Positions 45,088 through 57,592 of a stretch of DNA of 64,000 nucleotides are shown here, piece by piece. The first letter of the stretch is position 1; each line of letters opens with the position of its first letter. The stretch comes from Mucilaginibacter paludis DSM 18603 (GTDB taxonomy: Bacteria > Bacteroidota > Bacteroidia > Sphingobacteriales > Sphingobacteriaceae). Under the pieces are notes generated by a model. The model searched no databases and had not been told where the DNA came from. It worked only from the letters and a program-made list of their open reading frames with translations. A program made the translations under genes and the position numbers. Where the stretch lies: positions 1,302,001-1,366,000 of the forward strand of contig NZ_CM001403.1 in the NCBI RefSeq assembly GCF_000166195.2, in the 5' to 3' direction.

Positions 45088-47679
45088 CTAACGGATGGTC
45101 AGCTGTATTGATTTCAGGTCTTTTGGATCTGAGCTTTCACCGTATAACAACTGGTAATTACCGGGCGATACGCGTACAACAGCGTCCGTCGGGTCGAAGA
45201 ATTCAAAAGTTTTAGGCGGTAGATCGAGAGTTACCATTTCCGTTTTTCCAGCGGAAACAGGTATCCGTTTAAATCCTCTCAATGTTTTTGATGCGCCATC
45301 AGGATCATCCACCTTGCGGATGTAAACCTGCAGAAGTTCGGTACCATCTGTTTTGCCTGCATTTGCTACCGGTACGCGAAGTTGAATTGCCTCGCCCTTA
45401 GTGATATTGTTTTTGGTTAACTTGGCTTCGCCAATATTAAATGTTGTATAGCTTAAGCCAAAGCCGAAAGGAAAAAGGGGCGCAGATTTGAGATAGCGAT
45501 AAGTTCGGCCCTTCATGGAGTAATCGCTAAAATCCGGCAATTGCTGAACATTACGGTAGAAGGTGACCGGTAAATGTCCCGAAGGATTGTAGTCGCCGAA
45601 AAGCACATCGGCCACCGCCTGGCCGCCAGACTCGCCCGCATACCAGGCCTGCAGGATGGCATCGCAATTTTGCGTCTCGGGCACCATCGCTATTGCCGAA
45701 CCTGAACAGTTAACAAATACGATTTTTTTACCGGCTTTCCTGAGTGCCTCTATACAATTACGCTGTACGGCAGGCAACTCTATGTCAGTACGGTCGCCTC
45801 CTTTAAAGCCAGGCAGTTGTACAGGCATTTCTTCGCCTTCAAGTTTCGGAGAAATACCGCCAACAAACACAACAATATCGGCGTCTTTTACTTTTTCAAT
45901 TATGCCGTCATAAGTAAGCGGAATTTCTTTACCAAAGTTAAATCCCAGGTTCGCCGTCCAGTTGTTCAACTGTTTGTATCGCAGCTCAATCACGTACTCT
46001 TTTCCAGCCTCAACCTGCAAAGGGAACCGGGCAGGGAGCGATCTCCAGCTGCCGGTTCTAAAAACCTGCTTATTGTTAATAAATAATTCTGCTGAGCCCG
46101 TTGCTTCCAGTTTAAAAACCAGTTCGCCGGTAACAGATGCCTTATATACTGTTTCGTATTTTGCAGAAAAGTCTTGTGTGTTTACCCCTTGCGCAAATTG
46201 GTGAGCCCCAAACGTAGTAAGTGCTACCGGCGCTGTTAATTGCTCGGTTATTACGGTAGGAGATTCAAAATTGCGGTTATTCCAGTAAGTAGCACGGATG
46301 CCTTTTTTACCATCAATAGAGCAATTACCAATCAGGCTTTCTGTAATTTTATCATCGGTAAGGTCACAACCGGCGTCGTAAATAACATGATCTGCGCCCA
46401 GTTTAGTTTTGATACCCTCTAAAATATTGATAGTGCGCAACGGGGTGCCGTTATAATTGCCCGATAGCATTTGCGAATCATTGGCATTAGGACCTATAAC
46501 AGCTAACTTGCCAATGCTTTTACTCAGCGGCAAAATGTTATTGTTGTTTTGCAAAAGCGTCATGGTTTCGCGAGCCATATCAAGCGCAAGTTTCTGGTGA
46601 TCCTCGGAGTTAACTACCGACAAGGGTATCTTAGTCCAGGGAACCAATTCGTCCTTATCCATTTCACCAAGCTCAAAACGTTGCGTCATCAGGCGTACAA
46701 CACTGGTATTGATATCTTTTTCTTTAATCAGGCCGCGGTAAACCGCATCGGGTATTTTATCAAAGGCGTAACCCACACACTCTACGTCAGTTCCAGACAG
46801 AACGGCCTTAGCTGAAGCGTGTGTAGCATCGGATGAGCTATGATGAGAATTGTAAAAGTCGGTAATGGCGCCGCAATCCGACACAACAAGGTACTTGAAC
46901 CCCCAGTCTTCACGTAAAATCTGCCCTAACAAACGGCTGTTGCCACAGCATGGTTCATCATCCAAACGCTGATACGCGCACATCACTTCCCTTACATCGG
47001 CATCCTGAACTAAGGACTTAAAAGCGGGAAGATAAGTTTCCCACAGATCCCGCGGAGTAACGTCGGTAACGTTCATTTCATGACGGCTCCACTCCGGCCC
47101 GGAGTGAACTGCGTAGTGCTTGGCGCAGGCCAGCAGCTTACGGTATTTGGCATCGGCAGGCCCCTGTAAACCCTTTACTACAGACACGCCCATGCGCGAG
47201 GTTAAATATGGATCTTCACCATAGGTCTCCTGCCCCCTGCCCCATCGCGGATCGCGAAAGATATTGACATTAGGGGTCCAAACGGAAAGATCATGAAAAC
47301 GCTGGCTTTCAACCTGTTTTCTATACTCGTTATTTTTGGCCCGTGCCTCGTCAGACACGGCGTCAAATACATGGAACAGCTTTTGGTCATCAAACGAGGC
47401 CGCCATGCCCACAGGCTCCGGGAAAACCGTAACCGGCCCCTGGTTTGCATAACCATGAAGCGCCTCGCTCCACCAGTTAAATTTTTTGATCCCCAAACGA
47501 GGAACGGCTTCCGACACATCTTTCATCAAGCCCACCTTCTCTTTCAATGTCAGTCGTGTAACCAGGTCTTTAGCCCTTGCTTCTGAGGATAAAGCCGGAT
47601 TTTGATAAGGCAGTTGCTGCGCAGAGGCGATAAGCCCCCACATCAGGCCTGCACCAATAAGTATTTTTGTCTTCATCAT
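45088..47679 (-). CDS. GH3 beta-glycosidase with inserted PA14 domain (beta-xylosidase-like)
   Basis: An 863-residue secreted protein (signal MKTKILIGAGLMWGLIASAQ; two ATGs at 47679 and 47676). The N-terminal (alpha/beta)8 domain carries the nucleophile D268 in YLVVSDCGAITD. A PA14 domain is inserted at residues about 460-583 (GIRATYWNNRNFESPTVI ... ELRYKQLNNWTANLGFNFG) within the second GH3 domain, which resumes with DIVVFVGGISPKLEGEE. A C-terminal fibronectin-III-like domain ends the protein. PA14-carrying GH3 enzymes in Bacteroidetes are often beta-xylosidases or beta-glucosidases. It would release xylose from short xylo-oligosaccharides. It follows a GH31 gene by 45 bases and is ended by a terminator. 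Confidence 0.95.
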   Translation of the reverse strand: MMKTKILIGAGLMWGLIASAQQLPYQNPALSSEARAKDLVTRLTLKEKVGLMKDVSEAVPRLGIKKFNWWSEALHGYANQGPVTVFPEPVGMAASFDDQKLFHVFDAVSDEARAKNNEYRKQVESQRFHDLSVWTPNVNIFRDPRWGRGQETYGEDPYLTSRMGVSVVKGLQGPADAKYRKLLACAKHYAVHSGPEWSRHEMNVTDVTPRDLWETYLPAFKSLVQDADVREVMCAYQRLDDEPCCGNSRLLGQILREDWGFKYLVVSDCGAITDFYNSHHSSSDATHASAKAVLSGTDVECVGYAFDKIPDAVYRGLIKEKDINTSVVRLMTQRFELGEMDKDELVPWTKIPLSVVNSEDHQKLALDMARETMTLLQNNNNILPLSKSIGKLAVIGPNANDSQMLSGNYNGTPLRTINILEGIKTKLGADHVIYDAGCDLTDDKITESLIGNCSIDGKKGIRATYWNNRNFESPTVITEQLTAPVALTTFGAHQFAQGVNTQDFSAKYETVYKASVTGELVFKLEATGSAELFINNKQVFRTGSWRSLPARFPLQVEAGKEYVIELRYKQLNNWTANLGFNFGKEIPLTYDGIIEKVKDADIVVFVGGISPKLEGEEMPVQLPGFKGGDRTDIELPAVQRNCIEALRKAGKKIVFVNCSGSAIAMVPETQNCDAILQAWYAGESGGQAVADVLFGDYNPSGHLPVTFYRNVQQLPDFSDYSMKGRTYRYLKSAPLFPFGFGLSYTTFNIGEAKLTKNNITKGEAIQLRVPVANAGKTDGTELLQVYIRKVDDPDGASKTLRGFKRIPVSAGKTEMVTLDLPPKTFEFFDPTDAVVRVSPGNYQLLYGESSDPKDLKSIQLTIR

Positions 47680-47724
47680 ATGTAAATTTTAAATTGATCG
47701 TTTAGTTCTATTCTATCAGCCTGT

Positions 47725-50238
47725 TTATAGTCTTACAGTTACTTTTTTGCCATCATATTCCACAATCCTTCCATTCCCTTCATTAAGGTCAATCCCCACG
47801 CCTTCCTTCACTAAAACAACATGCAGCACGCGTGCAGTTTTCATCGCTGTATAGGCCCCTTTCCTGGCTTCTATCATGAGCTCCTTTATTTTATCGTTCC
47901 ACGAAAGTTGCCAGGTTGCAAATTTGCCTTCGGTATAATGATAATTATCTCCTTCGTCCTCATAGATGGTAAACTTTCCATCAGCGCCAGGATAAACCCT
48001 GATTTCCCAGGGTGCATCAGGTTTTTCGGCGGAATACTGCATAACCGGCCCCATCGGCACAATTGAACCGGCTTTCACAAAAACGGGAATATGATCAATA
48101 GGAGCGGCTGAAACGATTGTGTTTCCTCCCTGGTATTGTTTACCTGTCCAAAAGTCGAACCACTTGGTTCCGGCAGGCAGGTACAGTGTACGGGATTTAT
48201 TGACCGTATTTAAAACACTATCTCCGGGGGCGTAATACATGGGCGATGTAACCGGGCATACCAGGAAAGCGCCACCGAACATAAACTGATCCTTAATATT
48301 ATACACGAGGTTATCTTTTCTGAAATCAAAAAGTAAGGATCTTGTCATCGTATAATCCTGGCGCGTTACCATAGCGGCTACAGAATAGGTATAGGGCAAT
48401 AGGCGATAGCGCAGATTGATCTGCTTAAGGATAGCATCATAAAACAGATCTCCGGGCGCGCCAAACCTCCAGGGCTCACGGGCAAAATCAGTACCATGGC
48501 TTCTAAAAAGCGGCAGCCATTGACTGTACTGGATGTTACGCACATAAAATTCTTTATAGCCGTTATCCGCAGTGCCTTTGGGAAATTCACCTTTGCCAAA
48601 CCACTCCACATGGGTGCGAACAAAAAAAGCGCCGGCATCAATAGTCCAGTACGGCGATCCGGTAACCATATAATTTAACCCTCCTGGAATCCAACTCTTG
48701 AAATCTGCCCAGGTTGCTTTGGTATCGCCGTTCCAAACCATTGTTCCGTAGCGCTGCTGGCCTGGGAAAGATGCCCGGGTTAAATTAACCACACGCTTAT
48801 CACTACCTGTTTTACGCTGGTTTTGGTAGATACCCATGGCATGATGCAGCGAAAAGGTATTTACCCTCTCCTCTCCAAGCAAATCTGCCATCACTTTTAC
48901 ATTTTTGACGAACCGGGCGGTAGCGTCTCCGGCAATATCATTGGCGCCGCGGTTCCAGTCGGCTTCTACCGGTTCAGACGAATCGCACCACCAGGCATCA
49001 ACCCCTTTGGTAAATAAATTGGGGTAAACATAATTATCCCAATACATGTTACGGCCAGCGGGGCTATAGGCATCGTAAATGCGCCGCCCCAATACTAAAC
49101 CCTTATCGCCCATCTCCTTTTCTTCCTCGGCGGCTAACTGTGGCCATATCGATAGCATGAAGTGTGCATTCTGTTGATGCACATCGTCAATCATTTTTTG
49201 GGGGGAGGGATACTTTTGTGCGTCAAATTTTTTGTAACCCCACAAACCATCCTTCCAATACAGCCAATCCTGAACGATAACGTCTAATGGTATATGGCTG
49301 CCCCGAAAACGGGTCACAACGCTATCAACTTCGTGCTGGTTCACATACCTTTCTTTCGACTGTACATAGCCAAATATATATTTGGGCGGCAGCTCCACTT
49401 TACCGGTCAATGTTCTGAATTGGTGAATGATCTGATCAAACTCAGGGCCGTACATAAAATAGTAATCAACCTGGTTTACCGCAAGCATCTCCATGAAGCT
49501 CCCGGCATGGTCATCATGAAAAATCATAGCAGATCCCGCGTCGAAAAGCAGGCCATAGCCTTTACTCGACATCAGTACAGGCATGCTCTTTTTCAAATTA
49601 TATTGGTAGAGATATTGGCTGGTACCACGTAAGTTCATATGGTCTTCCTGGTGTGATCCTAAGCCATAAAGCGCCTCGCCGGGCTGCCAAACAAATTGCT
49701 GCCTTGCTTTCAATGCCGTACCTACAGCTTGTTTAGCGGTAATATTTGCCGAAAACTGATCGCCGTTGGCTGTCTTTACCACCTGACTGCCCGCATCATT
49801 GAACGTGCTTTTATTTAGAACTATTTTTTCGGTAAGCCTGGGCTGAGTAGGATTTTCGGACAGAAGCATTTTACCAGACCTGTCGAAATATTGAATAAAT
49901 CCGGACTGGGTAGATATCACCACTTTAAGAACAGCTGATTTTAAAATAACAGATCCGGAAATTTGGTTGGCCATAAAAGGCACCGTTTTAAACTTCCGGG
50001 GTACGCAAACCTCGGTACCATTGTCTTTAAATTCTCCATTGGGCACATAACGTACCCTTACCATTGAAGCACTATTGAATTGAATACTTAACTTCCGTGT
50101 TCCTGCACTTAAAACAATACCATTACCCTGTTTGCTTAACACATAGTGCGTAGTATCGCTTCTTCCGTAAGTAATAGAAGGAATTGTGAACACAGGTATC
50201 AGCAATAGCCAAACTAATTTTTTTATCATTTCATTCAT
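47725..50238 (-). CDS. GH31 alpha-glycosidase (alpha-xylosidase-like), first copy
   Basis: An 837-residue secreted protein (signal MNEMIKKLVWLLLIPVFTIPSITYG, approximate). The N-terminal galactose-mutarotase-like domain is followed by the catalytic barrel with LPPKYIFGYVQSKERYVNQHEVD, VIVQDWLYW, nucleophile D419 in DAWWCDSSEPVEADW, and acid D505 in MVWNGDTKATWADF. The WW(C/M)DSxEP form and the QSKERY motif are those of GH31 alpha-xylosidases. Two more beta domains follow, with IYEDEGDNYHYTEGKFA near the end. It would remove alpha-linked xylose from side chains. It lies 45 bases upstream of GH3. The paralogous GH31 gene upstream is clearly related but diverged. Confidence 0.93.
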   Translation of the reverse strand: MNEMIKKLVWLLLIPVFTIPSITYGRSDTTHYVLSKQGNGIVLSAGTRKLSIQFNSASMVRVRYVPNGEFKDNGTEVCVPRKFKTVPFMANQISGSVILKSAVLKVVISTQSGFIQYFDRSGKMLLSENPTQPRLTEKIVLNKSTFNDAGSQVVKTANGDQFSANITAKQAVGTALKARQQFVWQPGEALYGLGSHQEDHMNLRGTSQYLYQYNLKKSMPVLMSSKGYGLLFDAGSAMIFHDDHAGSFMEMLAVNQVDYYFMYGPEFDQIIHQFRTLTGKVELPPKYIFGYVQSKERYVNQHEVDSVVTRFRGSHIPLDVIVQDWLYWKDGLWGYKKFDAQKYPSPQKMIDDVHQQNAHFMLSIWPQLAAEEEKEMGDKGLVLGRRIYDAYSPAGRNMYWDNYVYPNLFTKGVDAWWCDSSEPVEADWNRGANDIAGDATARFVKNVKVMADLLGEERVNTFSLHHAMGIYQNQRKTGSDKRVVNLTRASFPGQQRYGTMVWNGDTKATWADFKSWIPGGLNYMVTGSPYWTIDAGAFFVRTHVEWFGKGEFPKGTADNGYKEFYVRNIQYSQWLPLFRSHGTDFAREPWRFGAPGDLFYDAILKQINLRYRLLPYTYSVAAMVTRQDYTMTRSLLFDFRKDNLVYNIKDQFMFGGAFLVCPVTSPMYYAPGDSVLNTVNKSRTLYLPAGTKWFDFWTGKQYQGGNTIVSAAPIDHIPVFVKAGSIVPMGPVMQYSAEKPDAPWEIRVYPGADGKFTIYEDEGDNYHYTEGKFATWQLSWNDKIKELMIEARKGAYTAMKTARVLHVVLVKEGVGIDLNEGNGRIVEYDGKKVTVRL

Positions 50239-50824
50239 TTATAGTTACTTATTATTTGGCGCTAACAATTAGACACCGCTGACATTAGTAAACAGTTCCG
50301 TTATACAATGCCTGACCAGGAAATTCAACTTGATTTTCCTTGTGCCAGGTTCGATGATCTGGGTCTGTAACTTTCTTATTTAAAAGCGCGGTTGTTGATC
50401 TTGTCTTATAAACTTTTCAAAAAAATAACAATAATGATGTTTTCAGGTCAGCAACATCCATTGGTCTATCCATTCAAAAGTAAGGTAGCGAAGCTTGATC
50501 CGGGTATCACTGATGTCTAAAAACATAGCACATTAGTTCAATTGAATCAGAAATAGCTTTGATACAACATTTCCCCCTGATTGATATGCAATCCTCTTCG
50601 AGGATCTTTTCGCGCTGTCAAGTTATGTGTTGCTGGATACCGCAGGAATCTCAATTAGTTTAACGAGCCCCCAACAATAATTCAGCAGCATCAAGTCAAT
50701 AGTACTTTAGCCTGAAGTAGTGGCATCAGTAATTTGCATTACCCTGAGTACCTGCAAATTACTGACTACACTTTGATTGGTAGTATTGCAAAAGTTTGTT
50801 TTTAGTGCGAACAAACACATTATA
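50239..50824. other. Gene-free stretch of 586 bases between two GH31 genes
   Basis: No protein-like frame. A TTCAATTGAA palindrome occurs at 50537-50546, but no operator consensus was recognised. The gap suggests a separate promoter for the GH31-GH3 pair downstream, which I could not place. Confidence 0.45.
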
Positions 50825-53248
50825 CTACAAACTGATATTTAAGGCCTTACCACTATAAGTTACTGATTTAGCGACCTTTGAATGATCAAACTGGCTTTGA
50901 TTGTCGGGCGCAAGTACGATCTTAAAATTGCGATCGTTAAGCATTCCATCAAAAGTACCTGTCCTGTCCAATATACTCAACTTACGCTTTTTATCATCCC
51001 AGTGAAACTTAATTTCGCTATATTTCCCTTTCTCGTAATTATAGTTATCGTTTTCATCCTCGTAAAGGGTAAAATCGCCATCCGCTCCAGGGTATACGGC
51101 TATCTCAAGATTGTCCCATTTTTTTTCGCTGGCAAACTGCACTGCAGGGCCAAAAGGTAAAACTGAACCCGCTTTAACATAAAGGGGTATAATATCGAGC
51201 GGTGTTTGTTTGCTTACCTTCTGACCACCGGAAAATTTCTCGCCGGTCCAGAAGTCGTACCAATCAGAGCCTTTAGGTAAATAAGTTGCTTTTGACTTTA
51301 AGTTGGTAAAATCCTCTTCTTTTATATTGCCCCGACCTTCAACGGCGCCGGGCTTAACATACATGGGAGTGGTTACCGGATTTACCAGAATTGATTTGCC
51401 GAACATAAACTCGTCATTAACGTCCCAGGATGCCTTATCGTTTGAAAAATCCATCATTAACGCGCGCATCATGCTGGAATGGTGAGCTGTAACATCGTGC
51501 GAAGCAGCGTATATATAGGGCAGAAACCGATAACGTAGGTTAATGAATTTTTCGATAGCGTCGTATACCCTATCTCCTTTTTTCCCAAACTGATAGATTT
51601 CTCTTGGAGCATCTGCACCATGTGAGCGCATCATAGGGCAGAAAGCGCCAAATTCTATCCAGCGTGCGTATAGTTCCCTATACTCGGGATCGGCCAGCTT
51701 TCTCCGGAATTGTGTTAGAAAGAAGCCGCCGATATCACTGTTCCAATAAGGAATTCCACTTAAAGAAAAATTAAGTCCGGTAGGTATCTGCCGTGTTAAC
51801 GTTTCCCACGAAGAAGTAATATCACCCGACCAGGTATTGGCGCCAAAACGTTGCTGCCCGGCAAACGCCGAACGGGTGAGGATAAATACCCGCTTGTTTG
51901 AACTTTCGCCGCGCTGATGCTGCGATACGCCGCCCACCGTCATCAATGGGTAAGCGTTACGCACTTTACGAAACGAGCCCAGGTAGGTTTTATTATCAAA
52001 GTCTTCCGGTTTGAAACTCAAATGATCGGGTTCTGTAGAATCCATCCACCAGCCGTCGATACCTAACGAGAACAATCCTTTACTGGCGTATTTCCAGTAA
52101 ATATCCCTTGCCTCGGGATTGTAAGCATCATATACTTTTACACCCGAGGGGTAATCCATATTTGGCGGCCATTTATCGCTACCAGACTCGGGCCAGGTGG
52201 AAAAATTGAACAGCATATTCTTTTCCTTCAGTTCCCGATACGGCTTGGTTTGCGGACCGAAGGAGGACCAGATGGAAATGATCATGTGCGCGTTTAAACC
52301 ATGTACATCTTTGATCATCTGTTGCGGATTACTGAAATCGGCATTCAGAAAGTCCATGGCGTTCCATAGGTAATTGCTGCCCCAGTACTGCCAATCCTGG
52401 ATGATACCATCCAAAGGAACATTCAACTCACGGTATTTTTTTACCACGCCTACCAATTCGTCCTGGCTTTTATACCGCTCTTTACTTTGCCAGTAGCCAA
52501 ACGTCCATAGCGGAAACATTGGCGCCTCCCCGGTAAGATTGCGCATCTCGGCAATTACCCCATCGGCATTATCGCCCTTCATCAGATAGTAATCTATACC
52601 GTCGCCTACGTCCGATTTAAAACTGGTTTCGTTCATGTCATCACTGAACACCGTCGGCGAATAATTATCCCAAAATACGCCATAGCCTTTGATCGATTGA
52701 AAAAAGGGGACCACATCGTCCGTATTGCCCTGAACCAGGTTATACCGCTGGCCCCGTTGGCTTAAGTTACCGCGCTGGTGCTGGCCTAAACCGTAGATGG
52801 GTTCATCTTTATCTAACGTAAAACCCTGCGATACGCTATAGGTATTGCTTCCCGCATCATTAAATGGTGTAAAAGGCGTTGCGTTTTGCTTTTCTTTAAG
52901 TAATAGCGTTCCATTTGCATCGGCAAACAAAACCTGGCCCGATTTAAGGTCAAGGCTAACACGTAGCCTGCTACTCCGTATATCTACCATATCGCCCTGT
53001 TGCTTCACGCTGACTTGCGTTTGCTGTGGCTCCTTAATTACCGAAAGGCTTGCCTTATTGAAATGATTGCCAGCAGGAACTTTGATAACCCTTACAATTA
53101 CAGGGCTATAAAACTGCAAATCCACATCAACGGCACCAATGGTAGCTTTAACCCCAAGCGAGGTGCGCTGGTAATGCTGAGCGTACAATAATGCCGGGGC
53201 CATTAGCAGCATGTTAGCCCCTAACATGATTACTTTCTTCAATTTCAT
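50825..53248 (-). CDS. GH31 alpha-glycosidase (alpha-xylosidase-like), second copy
   Basis: An 807-residue secreted protein (signal MKLKKVIMLGANMLLMAPALLYAQ). The catalytic barrel has FPLWTFGYWQSKERYKSQDELV, nucleophile D403 in DGWWMDSTEPDHLSF, and acid D476 in NTWSGDITSSWETL. The substrate-loop sequences (IISIWSSFGPQTKPYRELKEKN) differ from the first copy, so a different side chain or linkage may be recognised; this is inference. The C-terminal DFTLYEDENDNYNYEKGKYS is the usual GH31 ending. It is 196 bases downstream of the CE6 esterase on the same strand. Confidence 0.94.
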   Translation of the reverse strand: MKLKKVIMLGANMLLMAPALLYAQHYQRTSLGVKATIGAVDVDLQFYSPVIVRVIKVPAGNHFNKASLSVIKEPQQTQVSVKQQGDMVDIRSSRLRVSLDLKSGQVLFADANGTLLLKEKQNATPFTPFNDAGSNTYSVSQGFTLDKDEPIYGLGQHQRGNLSQRGQRYNLVQGNTDDVVPFFQSIKGYGVFWDNYSPTVFSDDMNETSFKSDVGDGIDYYLMKGDNADGVIAEMRNLTGEAPMFPLWTFGYWQSKERYKSQDELVGVVKKYRELNVPLDGIIQDWQYWGSNYLWNAMDFLNADFSNPQQMIKDVHGLNAHMIISIWSSFGPQTKPYRELKEKNMLFNFSTWPESGSDKWPPNMDYPSGVKVYDAYNPEARDIYWKYASKGLFSLGIDGWWMDSTEPDHLSFKPEDFDNKTYLGSFRKVRNAYPLMTVGGVSQHQRGESSNKRVFILTRSAFAGQQRFGANTWSGDITSSWETLTRQIPTGLNFSLSGIPYWNSDIGGFFLTQFRRKLADPEYRELYARWIEFGAFCPMMRSHGADAPREIYQFGKKGDRVYDAIEKFINLRYRFLPYIYAASHDVTAHHSSMMRALMMDFSNDKASWDVNDEFMFGKSILVNPVTTPMYVKPGAVEGRGNIKEEDFTNLKSKATYLPKGSDWYDFWTGEKFSGGQKVSKQTPLDIIPLYVKAGSVLPFGPAVQFASEKKWDNLEIAVYPGADGDFTLYEDENDNYNYEKGKYSEIKFHWDDKKRKLSILDRTGTFDGMLNDRNFKIVLAPDNQSQFDHSKVAKSVTYSGKALNISL

Positions 53249-53444
53249 ATGTTAAAAATAAAATATGGTTTGTAACTGGTATATTTTAATCAATGGCTCC
53301 CAAATTCAGGCTCCTATTTTGTAAAGATTGGATTCCGCTTTATCAACCAGTTGTAGGCCAGTTGAGCGTACAGAACCTTTGGTGAAAAAACAGAATTCGA
53401 CTAAACTCTTCCGATAAGTACGCTCTCGACCTGGCAAATAATTA

Positions 53445-56273
<2,829 letters not shown>

Positions 56274-57548
56274 TTAATTGACGATTGGTTTGATAATTTG
56301 ATATTTACCACTCAGGTGCATCAGGCTGAAGAGGTATAGCAAGCCATCATAATAGGGATCAAAGTATCCGTCAGGGTAAGGCTCGAGCTTGGCATTCCAA
56401 AGCGCATTAACAAAATCGAGCGTTCCCTTATCTTTACTCATCATAGAAGCGGTGGCTGCAGTAGATACTAAACCCAGGGAATGCCTTAGTTTTTTGACGT
56501 CTCCGGCCTGTAAGATAAAGTCCGGACGGGATCCGTCCGTATTAAACTGATCTTCAAAAGTATCTATCCCTTTAGACCTCAGGAAGGCCTGAAAACGACC
56601 TGCATAGTTTTCCTGCCACTGTTTATCTTTTCCGAACCAGGCATAATCCATGGTGATGTTCATCGGCACACGCCAGGAATCATATCTGAAGGCAGCAGGC
56701 ATCCATGGTGTTGAATGTGGCTTACCGCTAAATTCGGTATAATCGGTATTTAAACCGGTTGCTGCGGTGCACGCCCTACGCAAAAAAGCCCGCGATGTAT
56801 CGGCGCAATCCCTGTAAAATTGTTCGTGCCCATCCTTAGCATATAGTGCCCATACCTCGTAAAAAGCCGGTAAATGATAAGAGGGATCGGTCCAGTTATA
56901 GTTATGCCCTTCGGGTACAAAGCTAATCTGCTTATGTTCGGTATTAATGAGGTTATATATGTTGCCGGTGCCGTCTTTTTTCCACATAGCATCCAAAATT
57001 TTACGTGCCTCCTGACCATAAGCAATACCCGAATCATTTCCCCAGCGGTTGGCCGCGAACAATAAGCTGGTTACGAAATACAATTCGCCATCAGAAGCTG
57101 ATCCTTCCGAATTGCGCTTCAGCGTTTGGGGGTTCATACTCCAGGCAAAATAACCTTGCCTTGGCCCTTCCTGGTGTTGCAGGTATTTTTTTGACCAACG
57201 CCAGATCCGATCAAATACTTCCTTCTTGTTCAGCTGCACAGCGATCATCATTCCGTAAGAAAGGCCTTCTGTCCTGGCGTCATGATTTTTCACATCCGAA
57301 ACATAAGCCATCGAATCGCCAACCTCGAAATATACGCGGTTTGGCCCCTCAAACACATCATGATACGCTTTAGCTACCTTCGCGTCAATAGATGCCTGGC
57401 TATAGCCTGCTTGCAGAAATAAATTGCGGTATCTGCCTGTTTCAAACGCGGCCTTATGTGCGGACCGCGCGGCCTTTTTAGTACTTTGACAGACTGCCAA
57501 ACCATGTAAAAAAACAAACACAGCAAAAAGTGACATTAATTTTTTCAT
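56274..57548 (-). CDS. GH8 exo-oligoxylanase-like enzyme (Rex type)
   Basis: A 424-residue protein from the ATG at 57548 with signal MKKLMSLFAVFVFLHGLAVCQ; the in-frame extension to 57626 overlaps the upstream gene and is rejected. The (alpha/alpha)6 GH8 fold shows the general acid E94 in DARTEGLSYGMMIAVQ, the conserved D153 in GSASDGELYFVTSLL, and NITMDYAWFG (D301) in the region where reducing-end xylanases carry the base. The sequence resembles reducing-end xylose-releasing exo-oligoxylanases (Rex) more than endoglucanases. It would release xylose from the reducing end of xylo-oligosaccharides. It lies 44 bases after a GH43-CBM6 gene and 24 bases before the CE1 gene. Confidence 0.9.
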   Translation of the reverse strand: MKKLMSLFAVFVFLHGLAVCQSTKKAARSAHKAAFETGRYRNLFLQAGYSQASIDAKVAKAYHDVFEGPNRVYFEVGDSMAYVSDVKNHDARTEGLSYGMMIAVQLNKKEVFDRIWRWSKKYLQHQEGPRQGYFAWSMNPQTLKRNSEGSASDGELYFVTSLLFAANRWGNDSGIAYGQEARKILDAMWKKDGTGNIYNLINTEHKQISFVPEGHNYNWTDPSYHLPAFYEVWALYAKDGHEQFYRDCADTSRAFLRRACTAATGLNTDYTEFSGKPHSTPWMPAAFRYDSWRVPMNITMDYAWFGKDKQWQENYAGRFQAFLRSKGIDTFEDQFNTDGSRPDFILQAGDVKKLRHSLGLVSTAATASMMSKDKGTLDFVNALWNAKLEPYPDGYFDPYYDGLLYLFSLMHLSGKYQIIKPIVN

Positions 57549-57592
57549 TTCCGAATCATTAGGTGATTTTTTTTGATGGATTTGGCCACTCT

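Noticed and set aside
50537..50546. TTCAATTGAA palindrome as an operator
   Set aside because: Short A/T-rich palindromes are expected by chance here and it has no second copy with the same flanks.
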